From Diphasiastrum complanatum (lineage: Eukaryota > Streptophyta > Lycopodiopsida > Lycopodiales > Lycopodiaceae): a stretch of DNA of 64,000 nucleotides. The stretch's first letter is position 1, and each line of letters opens with the position of its first letter. Made by a program: the position numbers and the translations under genes. The stretch lies in NCBI GenBank assembly GCA_029204225.1, contig CM055094.1:13376108-13440107 (forward strand), given 5' to 3'. This document shows, piece by piece, positions 49,725 to 61,274 of the stretch. The notes beneath the pieces were generated by a model. It saw nothing but the letters and a program-made list of their open reading frames with translations. It was not told the origin of the DNA and did no database searches.

Positions 49725-49736
49725 TGGTATCAGAAC
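49725..49736 (+). other. Copia primer-binding site (unit B)
   Basis: TGGTATCAGAAC directly after the complete LTR ending at 49724. Same site as 16799 in unit A. Confidence 0.85.
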
Positions 49737-49867
49737 AGACACTTCAGTAATCTACATTTTTACAACGGATTATCAGTCTTGTTTCTATCAAGACGTCTTT
49801 CTAGCAAACGCGCAGCCAACAGTATTCAGACAGTCGTTGTTTCTACCAACGATCTCGTTCAACCATA

Positions 49868-50260
49868 ATGGATCCGGCATCCAGTTCATCTCTCATTGAC
49901 AAACTCGATGGAGATAACTACCATCTCTAGAAATTCAAGGTGAAGGTTATACTTCTAGCCAAAGATCTGTGGCAAATTGTTGATGGCACAGAACTCAAAC
50001 CAGAAGGTGATGCAACCGTCATCACCAAGTAGAAACTGAGAGATGGCAAAGCATTTGCCATGATCACCCTCAACATCAAGGACACTCAGATCAGCCACAT
50101 ATGTGCTGCTAAGATAGCTAAGAATGCATGGGACATCCTAGCAACTCTCTACGACATTAGAGACATTACATCCAAGCTCCAACAAGATAGCAGAACACCA
50201 TTATTCAACAAGTACCCTTTGATTATACAGATCAACAGAGGTCAAAATCACTTAAACTGA
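49868..50260 (+). pseudogene. Copia gag N-terminal fragment (unit B)
   Basis: Unit B copy of the gag at 16942. It has the shared TAG at 49928-49930 and a private second stop where TKWKLR of unit A reads TK-stop-KLR near 50030. It starts 143 bases after the LTR end and breaks off at 50260. Confidence 0.82.
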
Positions 50261-51131
50261 TGGATCAGCTACCATATTTTCATAAGAACTCTTGTAGGAC
50301 CCACCATAGTCAGATCTAACTCAAATGGAGGTCTTATAGAAAGCTCTTCAGGAGTTATTTGTAAAGGAGTAGTAAAAAAAGAGCCTGTAGGAGAGTTAAA
50401 ACAAGGGGAAACTTCAGAGCCTTCGCATGCCATGAATGAAGATTCAAAATCTATATGCAAGACTAGAATGCACTTATCTTCTTTATATTAGATTGAAGAA
50501 TATCCAAGATTGATTGCCAAAAGACATTTATGATATGCAATAATCAGTACCATACAACAAATCTTCACTTATCTATTAGCTACACCTATTGGAAAATAGC
50601 TAATGATCCAATCCATCGTCATACTTAAACATGAACAATAGTGCTTGCGAAAAACCAACAAATAATACAAACAACCTAATTGTTGAAATTCATTTTTCAC
50701 CTCTTCATTTTAGATTTACAAGTTATTCATATGGTCATATGAAATCTTAGGTTTTAACCTTTTACCGATTTTGTAATGATCTTGTGAGTTTTTTATAAGG
50801 TTAGTTTGAAACGTTTTTATGAGCAACAAAAGCTTAAACCCTAAGACTCTTCAGACATCATTTTTTAATATACCATGTGATGGTTTTGTTGGAGTGAAAT
50901 TAGATGTATAATCAGATTGAGAGTACATGAAAAAGAGGGCCTCTAATGTGTATTCATTTTTGACAAAGTCCATCATTGGAGAATGTTCTTCTGCATAGAG
51001 TACACAAGTAAAACATAGACTCCCAAGAGGGAGTACACTTTAGGCGTAATACCAACTAGAAGTAAATACCCAAAATCTCTGTTCATAATCTTTATAGTCA
51101 TTGTTGCCACCTGCCGTAGTCTTGCCATGCA

Positions 51132-51139
51132 TATATAAA
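51132..51139 (+). promoter_or_regulatory. TATA box of ARD (unit B)
   Basis: TATATAAA at the same place relative to the gene as in unit A, with identical bases around it. Confidence 0.6.
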
Positions 51140-51173
51140 GGTTGGGTGTTGGTTCTCTCCGAGAAGACTTAGG

Positions 51174-51359
51174 ATGCAGTGCCACCGCCACCTCTCCTTC
51201 ACCCTTAACCCTTCATCCCCACACGCGGCTCTGACCTTCTCGATCTATTACGCTACTTCGAAATCTGGGAAATCTCTCTCTCGATCTCTCGATCTTTTGG
51301 TTGCTTTTGCTATCGTGCGCTCATACATATCACTGACGGTGGAGAAACTACCACACTAA
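51174..51359 (+). other. Upstream ORF in the ARD leader (unit B)
   Basis: Identical in predicted sequence to the unit A uORF and placed the same way between TATA box and ARD start. Confidence 0.35.
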
Positions 51360-51620
51360 TGCTCTATAGCTAAAGATACTGCTAGCTAGTCCGCGGCTAT
51401 TTCTCAAAAAACTACTCCGCCGCCTACTGATCGGGAGAAGTTTCCTGTCTCCAACGCCACCACTGCACTGCTGCTCTCTGCACCACCGATACCAGGAACA
51501 ATTCTGATGTATTGTTCCTGCATAAAGCCTACATTGGCACTCACTGGCTCTAACAGCAATTTGGGCTTCCGGTGCATAGTGTTTTTTGGTCGGTCTTATC
51601 TTAGTATATTAAATTTCAGC

Positions 51621-53368
51621 ATGGATATTGCCCAGATTCACGTTCAGGTGCGTGTTTACACCCTTGTTTTTGTGATGCTCGTTCGCAGCAGGAGTTTTCG
51701 TCAATGCTATGTGTTGATAGTTTCTTGTAACTAATTGTATATTTCGTAGCTATTTGGGAGTGTGTACGGGCACCTGGGAGGTCATTGCTTAGTAGTGTGG
51801 GGTAATGATTGAACATAGACTAGCCAGAGTGTGAGTTTAATTCAACTTGCTGTTCCACGATCCGTCACTTACTCTAATTAATTTCTCTTGCATTCGTTGG
51901 CACTTCTATATATTAGCTTGTCAGAAAAGGTTTTTCTTTCGGAATTGGTGAGAACATGTTTTTGAGTCGAAAGATGGTTTGATCCAAAGCCCATGCAAGC
52001 AGTACACATCGCTTTCTTTCCTTCATAACTTCACATAGTCTTGCCAGCATTGTTCTAACATAGACGCAGCAACCTATAAATGGACTGATACTGAATGGTT
52101 GATCAGTTATGACATTTCAGTTACAAAAGCTTTTGCTAGTTAAGACGTTCTAATTATATGGATTTCACTGAATGTAGAAAGAGTTGGAAGCTTGGGAGTA
52201 CAATGCAAACGATGAGCATCACCGGCTTACGCACAAGTTTAGTCCCAATCGTCCAGTGCCACAGGAACAAATCCACGGTACTCACACTCAACAAGCGACT
52301 ACTGAGATTAGTTTTACTTGTACCTATTGGAGATATTGGAGAAGATATGAAAGGAGCAAATTTACGCTGAATTTACTAACTATGCAAGTTTTGACTGTCA
52401 GAGCTGGGAGTGCTGACATGGAAGCTTGATGTAGACGAATGGGAAAAGAACACTTTGCTAGATACAATCAAGATGGATCGGGGGTACAAATACTCGGTAT
52501 TGTCCTCGCCTAAATTGATTCAGTTGGTTTGGACTATAGAGTTTCTATCAGCTTGAGTTTGTTATTGGAATCGCAATATTAAATCATGGGCCATAACTAG
52601 AAGGGAGAAGCTAATATTCTCAATGATGTGTGGCACTAGGAGGTCGTGACTGTTTGCCCCAAAGAGATGGAAGATTTCGAAGAAAAAGTGAAAGGATTTT
52701 TCGAAGAACATATGCATTCTCAAGAGGAAATACGGTTGATACTTGATGGCAACGGTCAGAAGAGGCCATTAACGAATATTAGCTTAAAAATTAGAATATG
52801 TTGTTTTGTCTCTGTTTTCAGTCAAATTCAGTGATTGCAAGAACAATTTAGCCGCAATGGGTTGATCTTGCGTTTGCAGGCTACTGGGACATTCGAGATT
52901 ATGACGGTAAATGGATTCGTTTCCGCGTAACTAAGGGTGATATGATTGTTCTTCCTCCAGGAATGTTTCACAGGTTTACGATTGATGAGAACAATTATAT
53001 CAAGGTAATGCAACCATGTATGAAACTTTTTCCCATATAACGATTTCAGAGTCTTGTTGATTTCAGTGCTAGTGTTACACTCTAAAGCCTGCATACTTGG
53101 GTACAGGCACTTCTCTTGTACACAGACGTTCCATACAGGACTCAGCATGGAGCGGAGAGTGAAAGTGCTGCAAGGTAAGTAAGCCAGCTTGAGCATGGGT
53201 AACATTTGCAAATTGTCTTAGCATTCATAAAGTTCTCGACTACCACGAAAAAAAGCAAGCTCTTTTACGTTGCTCTCATTGTCTGGATCGTGGTACAGGA
53301 AAGAATACGTGGACAAAGTGCCGAATAACCCTGCGGCCGTTCATAGACACCGCATTACCACTCAGTGA
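51621..53368 (+). CDS. ARD: Acireductone dioxygenase, 7 exons (unit B)
   Basis: Same gene model as unit A. Exons: 51621-51647, 52178-52277, 52402-52496, 52640-52754, 52880-53004, 53107-53174, 53299-53368, giving 199 aa, near the usual plant ARD length. LGVLTWKLD keeps Trp. All four metal ligands are present (HMHSQEE in exon 4, MFHRFT in exon 5). Exon 2 reads DEHHRL where A has DEDLRL. The C-terminus reads KEYVDKVPNNPAAVH and ends at TGA 53366-53368. This is the best-preserved complete copy here and shows no premature stop or broken splice site. Protein expected in cytosol or nucleus from family knowledge. Confidence 0.9.
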
Positions 53369-54158
53369 CAGCCAGTCTAGTCTATTAACAGACTTTTTCC
53401 AGCCAAGATCGTGGCTCTTGGATCTCTTATATAGCTAGCTGTCCTAAAAATATCTCTAGCGGCTGCGTCCGGACCACATAAATAGCCATTTATAGATTAG
53501 TTTATATCGGCATATCTCGTTTTCTAAGACGCTCCTAATTCGCAGGATATATTAGTTCCATAGACTATTGATTAGTACAGTACAAAACTGATACAATCAT
53601 AGAAAATGAGCGGGATTCTTTCCATTCACCTGGATAAGTTCTGTGCTTGTACAAGGCATATATTAATCTATATGATGATTCTCTCTGAAGAGCTCATAAC
53701 ATTCTATTTTATTACCTTTTTGAGCATTAACATGCTGACCAATTTCTTTTTTTTTTGGGAATTAAGGGCTGCATGGAAGGTGAAATTTTCATGACGATCC
53801 AACATGAAGCTACTTGATCTACAATGCATACATAAAGCTACTTGATATTTAATATGACAAATTCCCTGAAATATACTTACGATACCTTTCTGAATTTCTT
53901 CTCTCTTGTAGAATTATATCTTAATTCACTTGAGCTTCAACATAATACATATTCTTGTCTATCGGAAATTAGCTTCAGATCTAGATGTCTTTCTATGTGC
54001 CGAAATCTCAGAAGTTATTATTCCTTCTTTGGATAACTGCAACAAGAAATAATAACTTCTGAGGGCATTGTAGATCAAACAACCTGAACTATTATTCTAC
54101 CCTAAAGCAAAATTTGAGGCTTGGCATATCCTTCAAACTCGTTGTGGTTTAGATCCCA
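53369..54158. other. ARD downstream flank with a perfect hairpin (unit B)
   Basis: Copy of 20514-21234. The inverted repeat has perfect 16-bp arms at 54007-54022 and 54048-54063 around a 25-base loop. The segment ends at 54158 at the junction with gypsy sequence. Confidence 0.45.
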
Positions 54159-54165
54159 TACATTC

Positions 54166-55753
54166 TTATTGTAGGCATAAGTGCCCCAATCAGTAGTAAA
54201 AGTAGTCTTTGGTCGATCCTCCTTCCTTACTCCAATCTGACTTGATTATAACCAGAGAAGCCATAAAAGAAACTGTAACGTTCTTGTGCACCGACTTGGA
54301 CTAAAATAGATTTTGTGAAAGGTAATGGATGGTGATATTTCTTTGTAGCATCATTCAGCTTTCGAAAATCCTAGCAAATCCGAATCTTGCTAGACTTCTT
54401 CTTTGGAACTACAACAATAGGTGATACCCATTCACTACTTAAGACAGGAAAGATAATATCTACCTTAAGATGCTTATTGAGTTCATCCTTTACCATTAAA
54501 GAGTACTTTGGATTAAGACGATACTGTCTCTCTCAAACAAGAAGTGCATCTTCTTTAAGATCAATGCTGTGCTCACCAAATTCCGGAGATATTCCTTTCA
54601 AATCATCGAGTGACCAAGAAAATACATCTTGGTACTTTCTCAATAGTTCAGTAAATTTTGCTAACCTAGTCTCTCCAAGGGACTTCAAAACATGCACATA
54701 TTTTGTAGGTTCAAGTTCGATTAGCTCTGTAGAATCAGATAGAATTATACTTTCTGTCATACTAGCCTGGATATGGCCATGAATCCAATGTATAGCTGAC
54801 TTCACAGATTTATTCTTATTGTCAAATGATTTTTATCATCAAATTCTTGCTTTGGTCGAAGATTTCTGTTTCGAGGACTTCCTTCGTTCCTTTGAAGGTA
54901 CTTTCTTGTCAAATTTTGAGGAGCTTTTGTTTCTTGTAGTCACTTTAAATAATTTGTTGACATCACCAGGCCAAGATTGGTCAGCTGGCTTTGACTGTTT
55001 AGCTTCAATGACATCAACCTTCTGCACAACAACATCAACCGAAGATTTTAGTTTCGTATCAGCAGTAGCAGCAGTAGTAGCAATATATTGGTACTTTGGA
55101 TGCAGCTTCAACGGTTGTGGACAATCCGAATACTTGTGGCCTGGCTCCTTATAGTTTAAATACAAAGGAATAAATCTGATCGGTTTTTGCGGCCACGGAC
55201 AATCCGGCGAAAAGTGTCCAGGTTCACCACAATTGTAACAGTTTTCCGAAACTGGTTTATTCAAACTAGAAGGACCAAAAAATTCTGGTGGGTTGTGTCT
55301 CTTTGGTGCAAACTTTGGTTTGCCTTGTTGGAATGGTACTACAGTACCTTGAACATAATTGGCAATTGCATCATCTTGATATATAAAAAAGACTTTCTGA
55401 GAAGGATATTTGACATTTTTCACCTTCACATATCTTCACATATTTGGTTATTCAAGTTAGCAATTGACTCGAACTGTGAAATGTAAATGTCAGCATGATA
55501 TGAAGATGTTCCTTTAAAATAATCATATTTGATCTTCGAGATTGAAGTAAAGCGAGGAGCTAGGCCATCCATAATCAACTTTGGAACTGGATTCGGATCA
55601 GGCTTTGGAACTGGATTCTTTAGAACCTAATTCAGCTATAGCAGAAGCTTTAGGAAGAGAGTTTTCCAGTAGGTTTTTATAATTAAAATTCAAGAAGCGA
55701 GATTCTCTTCTTTGCAAAGATTCTTGAATTCTTTTGAAAAAAAAAATCTTGAA
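54166..55753 (-). pseudogene. Ty3/gypsy gag-RT remnant, shortened (unit B)
   Basis: Unit B copy. It keeps the gag start (55753-55598), a long open frame with the knuckle CYNCGEPGHFSPDC (55429-54839), the linker EYQDVFSWSLDDLKGI-type stretch (54805-54533, here KYQDVFSWS) and the first RT words. RT palm, RNase H and the acidic gag part (A 30400-31150) are missing. The left edge at 54166 is the junction of the 7.9-kb deletion. Confidence 0.82.
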
Positions 55754-56580
55754 TGTTCGGGGTATTCCCGACGAATTGTAAATAAATAAAATCGACCTAT
55801 AAAATGTGTTGCGAGAGCATGGCATCCTGCGCGTATAAGCCCATGGCCCAATGAGCACGCAAGCTTAAGTTGTAAATAAAATAAAATAGACTTGGGCCTT
55901 TGTAATTAAAATAAAACTTAAGGCCCAAAGTCAATTTCAAACTTAGAGTTTACTTTTCTTAGAGTTGGGTCCAACTTTGGACTCACATGAACCTTGTGAT
56001 TTCCAATGTAGTTTTTGTGGACCTTTGGATCAAGTTGGGTCCAAGATGAATGAATAGGATCAATATAAATATTAGCCAATAGGATTTTGGGGCAAGGGCC
56101 TTTCCCATTTTATAAAAAGACACCATTTATACTTTGTTTCCATGCTTAATGAGGAGGAGGAAACTCTACCACTTTTTGGAGAGAAGCATCCTCATTTGCT
56201 ATTCACTACTGGCTAATGCTTTTGATTGTGTTTCCATTGTTTCCTATTTTTCTTGTTGATTGGTTGTCATAGTTAATGTTTCTCCATTAGCAAGCATAAG
56301 AAGCATTTGAGCTAACCTCCACTCTCACCCTCTATCTCTCTCTTTCTCTCTCCTCTTCTCTCAATCTCTTCTAATCTTCCCTTTTCTTTCACCTACAATT
56401 ATGATGAAGGTAGTTTAGGGGAGTAGAGTTAGTGAAAGTAGTGTTAGTGGTGGTAGAGTTAGATAAAAAGTAGGAAACTAACTAAAAGTAGCATCTATGC
56501 ATAGTTAGGTGTCTATCCAGTGAACTAACGTTTGTTGACAAGCAGGAGTTGTGCTACTACATCGGATCGAAGACCCTATA
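55754..56580 (+). mobile_element. Gypsy-type LTR, plus strand (unit B)
   Basis: Unit B copy with the same 827-bp length. It begins TGTTCGGGG, and the end is mutated from CTACA to CTATA. The LTR TATA region is preserved. Confidence 0.75.
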
Positions 56581-56581
56581 G

Positions 56582-56599
56582 TGGCGTCGTTGTCGGGGA
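56582..56599 (+). other. Primer-binding site, tRNA-Asp type (unit B)
   Basis: TGGCGTCGTTGTCGGGGA, the same site with two C-to-T changes, both consistent with deamination. Confidence 0.82.
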
Positions 56600-56972
56600 T
56601 AGATTTTCACCAACTAGTATAGTTGTATTTTAGCTATTTTTTGCTTTTTAGAGTAGTTTTAGGTAGATTTTTGGGAGTTTAGAGTTAGTTTTCTATATTT
56701 TTTTGTGTTTGGACTGTTCACAACTAGGGGAGGAGGTCTGAGAGGTTAGAGGAGGCCTTGAACAGCTTCTAAGGGATTGAAACCCAAACCAACCAACCAA
56801 AGAACCCAAAAAACTCCCCAATCTATATTTTGGAGAGAAAACGAGCCTAAAATCTCAAGAAAGAGAAAAAAGAAGGTGTTGGATTCCTTGAAGTCAATCA
56901 AGTGAGGCATCTTTCAATCAAGAAAGTCCGAGTAGTGCACGAGACGAAAGTTCAATCTCTGGAGAGCTTGAG

Positions 56973-57545
56973 TATGTAGGAATTATTCAAGATATATATG
57001 AAGTGTGTTTTGGTGAAAATGGTAAATAGTTTTTGTTTGATGTGAAATGGTTCAAAATCAATTATCAAGGGTCAAATGCAACCGTGAAAAGAGATTGTAG
57101 TGGATTTTTTGCTATCGATTCAACCAAGACATTAAGCATGGATTTTTCAAACACATTGGTGTTGCCTTGTCATTGTGAACAGGTGTGTCACATGAGTTTG
57201 AAATCCATTTTTTCTCAATCATAATCAGTAATATACACTATTTCATTGCAAATCCATGACATTGTTTGAACAAACTTTTTAACTTAACATTGTTAAATGT
57301 GCAGGTATTTTTTCAACCACATCGACTAAACAACAAGTGGTGGTATGTTGTTCAAGTTAGCCACACGCAAGACATGTATTTGAAAATGCATACATTGAGA
57401 ATGAAATGAAAGACTTGAATATTGACAACACAAACATGGACGTTGATGAGGATATAAAAATATCTCCAAGTTTTTTAAGTATAATGGAATATACTATAAA
57501 TGAATCGAATGATTCTGACACAAACGACAATATTGAGAGAGTCCG
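56973..57545 (+). pseudogene. CACTA DUF4216 fragment (unit B)
   Basis: Exon 1 (56973-57181) reads YVGIIQDIYEVCFGENGK, a stop, FLFDVKWFKINYQGSNATVK, FFAIDSTKT and LVLPCHCEQ up to a GT donor. Exon 2 (from 57305) reads VFFQPHRLNNKWWYVVQVSH. Its splice position and sequence parallel the minus-strand fragment at 24572-26075 of unit A (IFDVKWFKVICNG...FPQQCEQ), so two diverged relatives of one CACTA gene sit in the array. Confidence 0.68.
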
Positions 57546-57632
57546 ATTACTATAGTACTGATAATGAAATTCATTTAGGCGGAGATGAGTTGCAAGATGT
57601 ACTGGCTAATGAATTTGAATCTTGTTATGATT

Positions 57633-57636
<4 letters not shown>

Positions 57637-57694
<58 letters not shown>
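57637..57694. repeat. (AT)n microsatellite, expanded (unit B)
   Basis: About 58 bp of uninterrupted AT. The unit A copy is about 24 bp and interrupted by 'acat', so the run lengthened in B or shortened in A after duplication. Confidence 0.95.
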
Positions 57695-57697
<3 letters not shown>

Positions 57698-58095
57698 AAC
57701 CATTGACGTGATAAATTAATAGTTTGTGTAATTATTGCATCTTTATAATAGATTTTTGTATTTTTCAAGTTCATCTTGAGTTCTATCTAGCAATCACTTC
57801 TGATTCATTTTAAATCAAATGCTTTAACTGCAATCTATATCTTACTAAAGATCTAGCAAAAATTGATTGACCAAATAAAACAATTAGTGAATATACGTTG
57901 ATCATTTATATATATGCTTAAAAAGTAATTTTCTTTTGAAACATCCTTACTATACTGAAAATCTATATATTCAAACAATATCTTCATATCTTCACTTTGG
58001 TCGAAATAACTTTTCTTTTCAAATAAGAAAAAAAATTGTAGATATATACTTTTTGGTTTCGATATTCTTTCTTTGCTTGTTTGCTCAGTCCACAA

Positions 58096-58965
58096 TGTTG
58101 ACATTGCAATTCATCACAATCAAGTATGCACAATCATGCGAATTATATATTCACATAGTCATGCACAATCATGCAAATTACATATTCACATAGTCATCAT
58201 ATATTCACATTACAATATGAGAAATAATGATACACTTTTTCATAGTGTTCGATTATTCATTCATCTTTGCTACCACACAAATGTATATAACATTGCTTTT
58301 TTTTCATCAACAAATTTTTGGAACATAACGATTTTGTCAAAGCATAATAATTTGACATCATGATCATTTAATTTTTAGTTCTAAATCATGATCACATAAT
58401 AATCATTTTATTATTAGTCAACAGTTATTCAAAATCTCAAAAGAAGTCTTATTCAAATTAATCCAACTTTGGAATTCTTTGGAAATTTGCCACACGTGGC
58501 AAATCTACAAAATTACACTTCTAGTGAAAGTTGGTTAAATAACAGTCATGCATGGCACTTCCACGTGTGGCTCAACCATGACAATCACTTTGACGCTCAT
58601 TTTTTAAAATTCTATTTTGAAAACAAATTGTGTGGTACTGCCATGCGTGGCAGTGCCACGCAAAACAAAACAATTTATTGTCGGACCCCACCTACTTTGA
58701 GTTTCTCTCTCTAGTCGAGTTTTCTCACATGGATTTTCTTTCTACCGGAGAGAAGGGCATTTCCATATTTATATTTCAGTTGTACAAGTATCCACACTTG
58801 TGAATGTACTTGTCTTGATGATTTATGCATGGTAGAAAGTGCTCTTGCCTTAGATTTATGCAATAGATCTTGATGTTCAATCTATGTGTGATCTATGTGC
58901 AATCACAAAGTCTTAGGAGATCAATAACACACTTTGTGGCACTCCCACATGTGTGAATTTCAACA
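58096..58965 (+). mobile_element. Copia LTR (unit B)
   Basis: Unit B copy of the LTR at 33675, with the same ends and about 22 bp longer near 58125-58185 through a local duplication of 'tcacatagtcatgcacaatc'. The palindromic motifs have partly decayed at CpG. Confidence 0.55.
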
Positions 58966-58977
58966 TGGTATCAGAGC
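58966..58977 (+). other. Copia primer-binding site (unit B)
   Basis: TGGTATCAGAGC, identical to the unit A site and adjacent to the LTR end at 58965. Confidence 0.88.
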
Positions 58978-59339
58978 TAGCCTAAGATATCCATGCATAT
59001 GTCAATTTGATGTGAAAATTTGCCTTGAAAGCAAAACTTTTTGAGTGTACTTGCATCTACCAAAATTTGAATGGTTGGTGTTTCTCCAAGGTGGATCCCT
59101 CAAAGTGATGTAGGTAGGGCACCTAACCTATGTAGACACATCAATTTAGTCTCACTTCTTGCTTTTTGATCCAAAAACTCAAGGGAAAGCTTGTCAATCT
59201 TGTCTATTTGAGATCAAGACAATTTTTTGAGGTCATAGCCACATACTTTCATGCAATCCAATTGTATTTGAGTCATTTGTGAATGTTTTTGAGTGCTTTT
59301 GAGTGCTTGAGTCAAGTTGACCTAAACTTTGTCCATCCT
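58978..59339. other. Stretch between PBS and opposing gag (unit B)
   Basis: No gene. About 310 bp of this (59035-59350) is missing from unit A, where the junction shows a 'tttga' microhomology. Confidence 0.4.
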
Positions 59340-59636
59340 CTATCTTGGGATGAGAGTTTGATCTAGTTTGAGAGAGATTTGTAGAGCTAGTGAGATAGGT
59401 CTCACACCAAGTCTCATACTGGAAACATTCATCTTTATGATATGTAGGGACATCCTAGCCCTTTTCTTGTACTTTTCGACCTCTTGGAGCTCTTGAGACT
59501 CCTCCTCAAGTCCGAGCACAATCTCCATCACATCTTGGGGCACCAAAATGGAGTCCATCCTCACCTTCCAAATGTCATAATTGGAGGTGTTCAATCTCTC
59601 ACTTGACATTAATAGGAAGGAACCTATGGAAGCCAT
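59340..59636 (-). pseudogene. Copia gag start, minus strand (unit B)
   Basis: Open frame of 98 codons: MASIGSFLLMSSERLNTSNY, DIWKVRMDSILVPQDVMEIV and LGLEEES. NTSNYDIWKVRM is the N-terminal signature of copia Gag, and here the Trp is intact, unlike the other family. The frame ends at 59340 without capsid core or knuckle. Confidence 0.68.
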
Positions 59637-60720
59637 GAAAAGTGAAAAAAGATGTCTTGTAATGGATCAGAAGGTGTTGCTTCTCTCTCAATAATGGATC
59701 ATTGAAAGGTGCACTACCCAAGCTAAGATGTCTCCACCTACAAGTAAGGATCTTCAAGCCTCCATGGATCTCTCCTCCACCTGTGTCCCTAATCTTAATC
59801 ACAAAGGTAGATAACAAGTGGCCTCAAGTATTCACCACCCAACCATAGCTAGCTAGCACATGCAATCCTGCATCTAGGCTAATCTAGCACCTCCTTGCTA
59901 ACCAATAACTAACCACAAGCATATCACCACACACCATAGCATACTCAAGATCCAAACCCTACTTATGTCTCATACCATAAGCAAGATCCAAACCCTAAGC
60001 ATACTTCACTGAAGAAAACACTCTATACACTAGTAGCCACACTAGAGCATAAGCATAGCAAACAAGAGAGATCTCTCCTCCTCCTCATGGGTGTCCTCCT
60101 CCTCTCATATAGATGGCAATTGGCACCCTCCAATACACTATGGAGTTCCATGCACAACCAATGAGAAAGAGAGAGGCCTAGAGGAGTTAAAGAACCTTTA
60201 TAGGCTTATGGAAGGTCAAGAGACTTCTTCCATAACCTATGACTCTTTGAATGCTTTTCTTATGGGAGTTGGACCCTTTGGAAGGGCGCCCTCCTACTAG
60301 GTCCCATTGCCCAAGTTGTGCTTGTATACTTTGGTCCAAGACCAATAAAGTGATATGGTTCAAGGTTGAGGCCCAAGGTTTAGAAAAATAGCCAAACACC
60401 CATGATAATGATTTTCTAACACCTCACTAGGTTCCATACCTCTGTCCAAGGCATAGACACCTACCTGCCCTTATCCAAGGACACCAATACCTTAATATAA
60501 AGGCACATATCCTTAATCCTTAGGGAATCCCTTATTCAAGGGTAACTTGATTCCGTACCTCCGACCAAGGTATAGTAACATGTCTGCTCTTATCCAAAGG
60601 CACCTGCCCTTAATTGTAAGGGTACCCCTTATCCAAGGGTAACTTGCCATTTAGACCCCAACACTAAATGGATACATAGGGGTCACTGAAGTATTGCTAG
60701 TTACATAGGTATGTAACAGA

Positions 60721-61268
60721 GGTGAAGAGGCTTTCTTCACAAAAGGCAAATCCAAAGGCAAAGGTAAAGGCAAAGGCAAATAGTCCAAAGGTGGTAACTC
60801 GGATCATGATGATCACTCTTCCTCCTCCTCTTCTTTTAGAAAAAAATATAAGTCAAAGTTCAAGAAGGACAAATCAAAGGAGGAGAGTGATGAGGAGTCA
60901 TCATAAACAAGTTGCAAATCCAACAAGAAGTGCTACTTTTGTTGTAAGAATGGGTATTTTGCTTCTAATTGTTACAAGAAAAAAGAGTTTAAGAGGGATG
61001 GTGATGTGGTAGCAAGTGGGACTAGATGTGGTAATATTTCAAGATTGATGTTAATCCTTGTGGACGTGTGGCCAAGAGGAGCTTGGATCATCTCAAGGAG
61101 GAGAAGGCAAGTAATCTACCTCAACCTGTGTTCCAAGATGGTAAGGCTCGTGAAGATGGTGCTTTGGAAAAAACACATGGAGAGTTATTATTTCATGTGA
61201 CTTATTACTTAAAGACTTCAATTGGAGGTATCTCCTATCAAAGGTGCTTGATATGAAGATTGCAATAG
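60721..61268 (+). pseudogene. Copia gag 3' fragment (unit C)
   Basis: This is the unit C copy of the fragment at 876. It has extra Lys-Gly repeats just before the in-frame TAG. Its knuckle reads CYFCCKNGYFASNC, again with Tyr replacing the zinc-binding His. It ends abruptly at 61268, where the unit C deletion joins it to the gag start at 61275. Two unrelated gag pieces are therefore adjacent, but they are not in one open frame. Confidence 0.58.
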
Positions 61269-61274
61269 ACCATA

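Larger units (their letters stand above)
34978..59750 (+). repeat. Tandem segmental duplication, unit B
   Basis: This is a collinear copy of unit A of about 24.8 kb. It is shorter because the blocks matching A 6555-9200 and A 21235-29126 are missing, at single junctions at 41460/41461 and 54158-54166. It keeps a complete copia LTR (48982-49724) that unit A has mostly lost. Component order and strand match unit A throughout. Confidence 0.9.
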
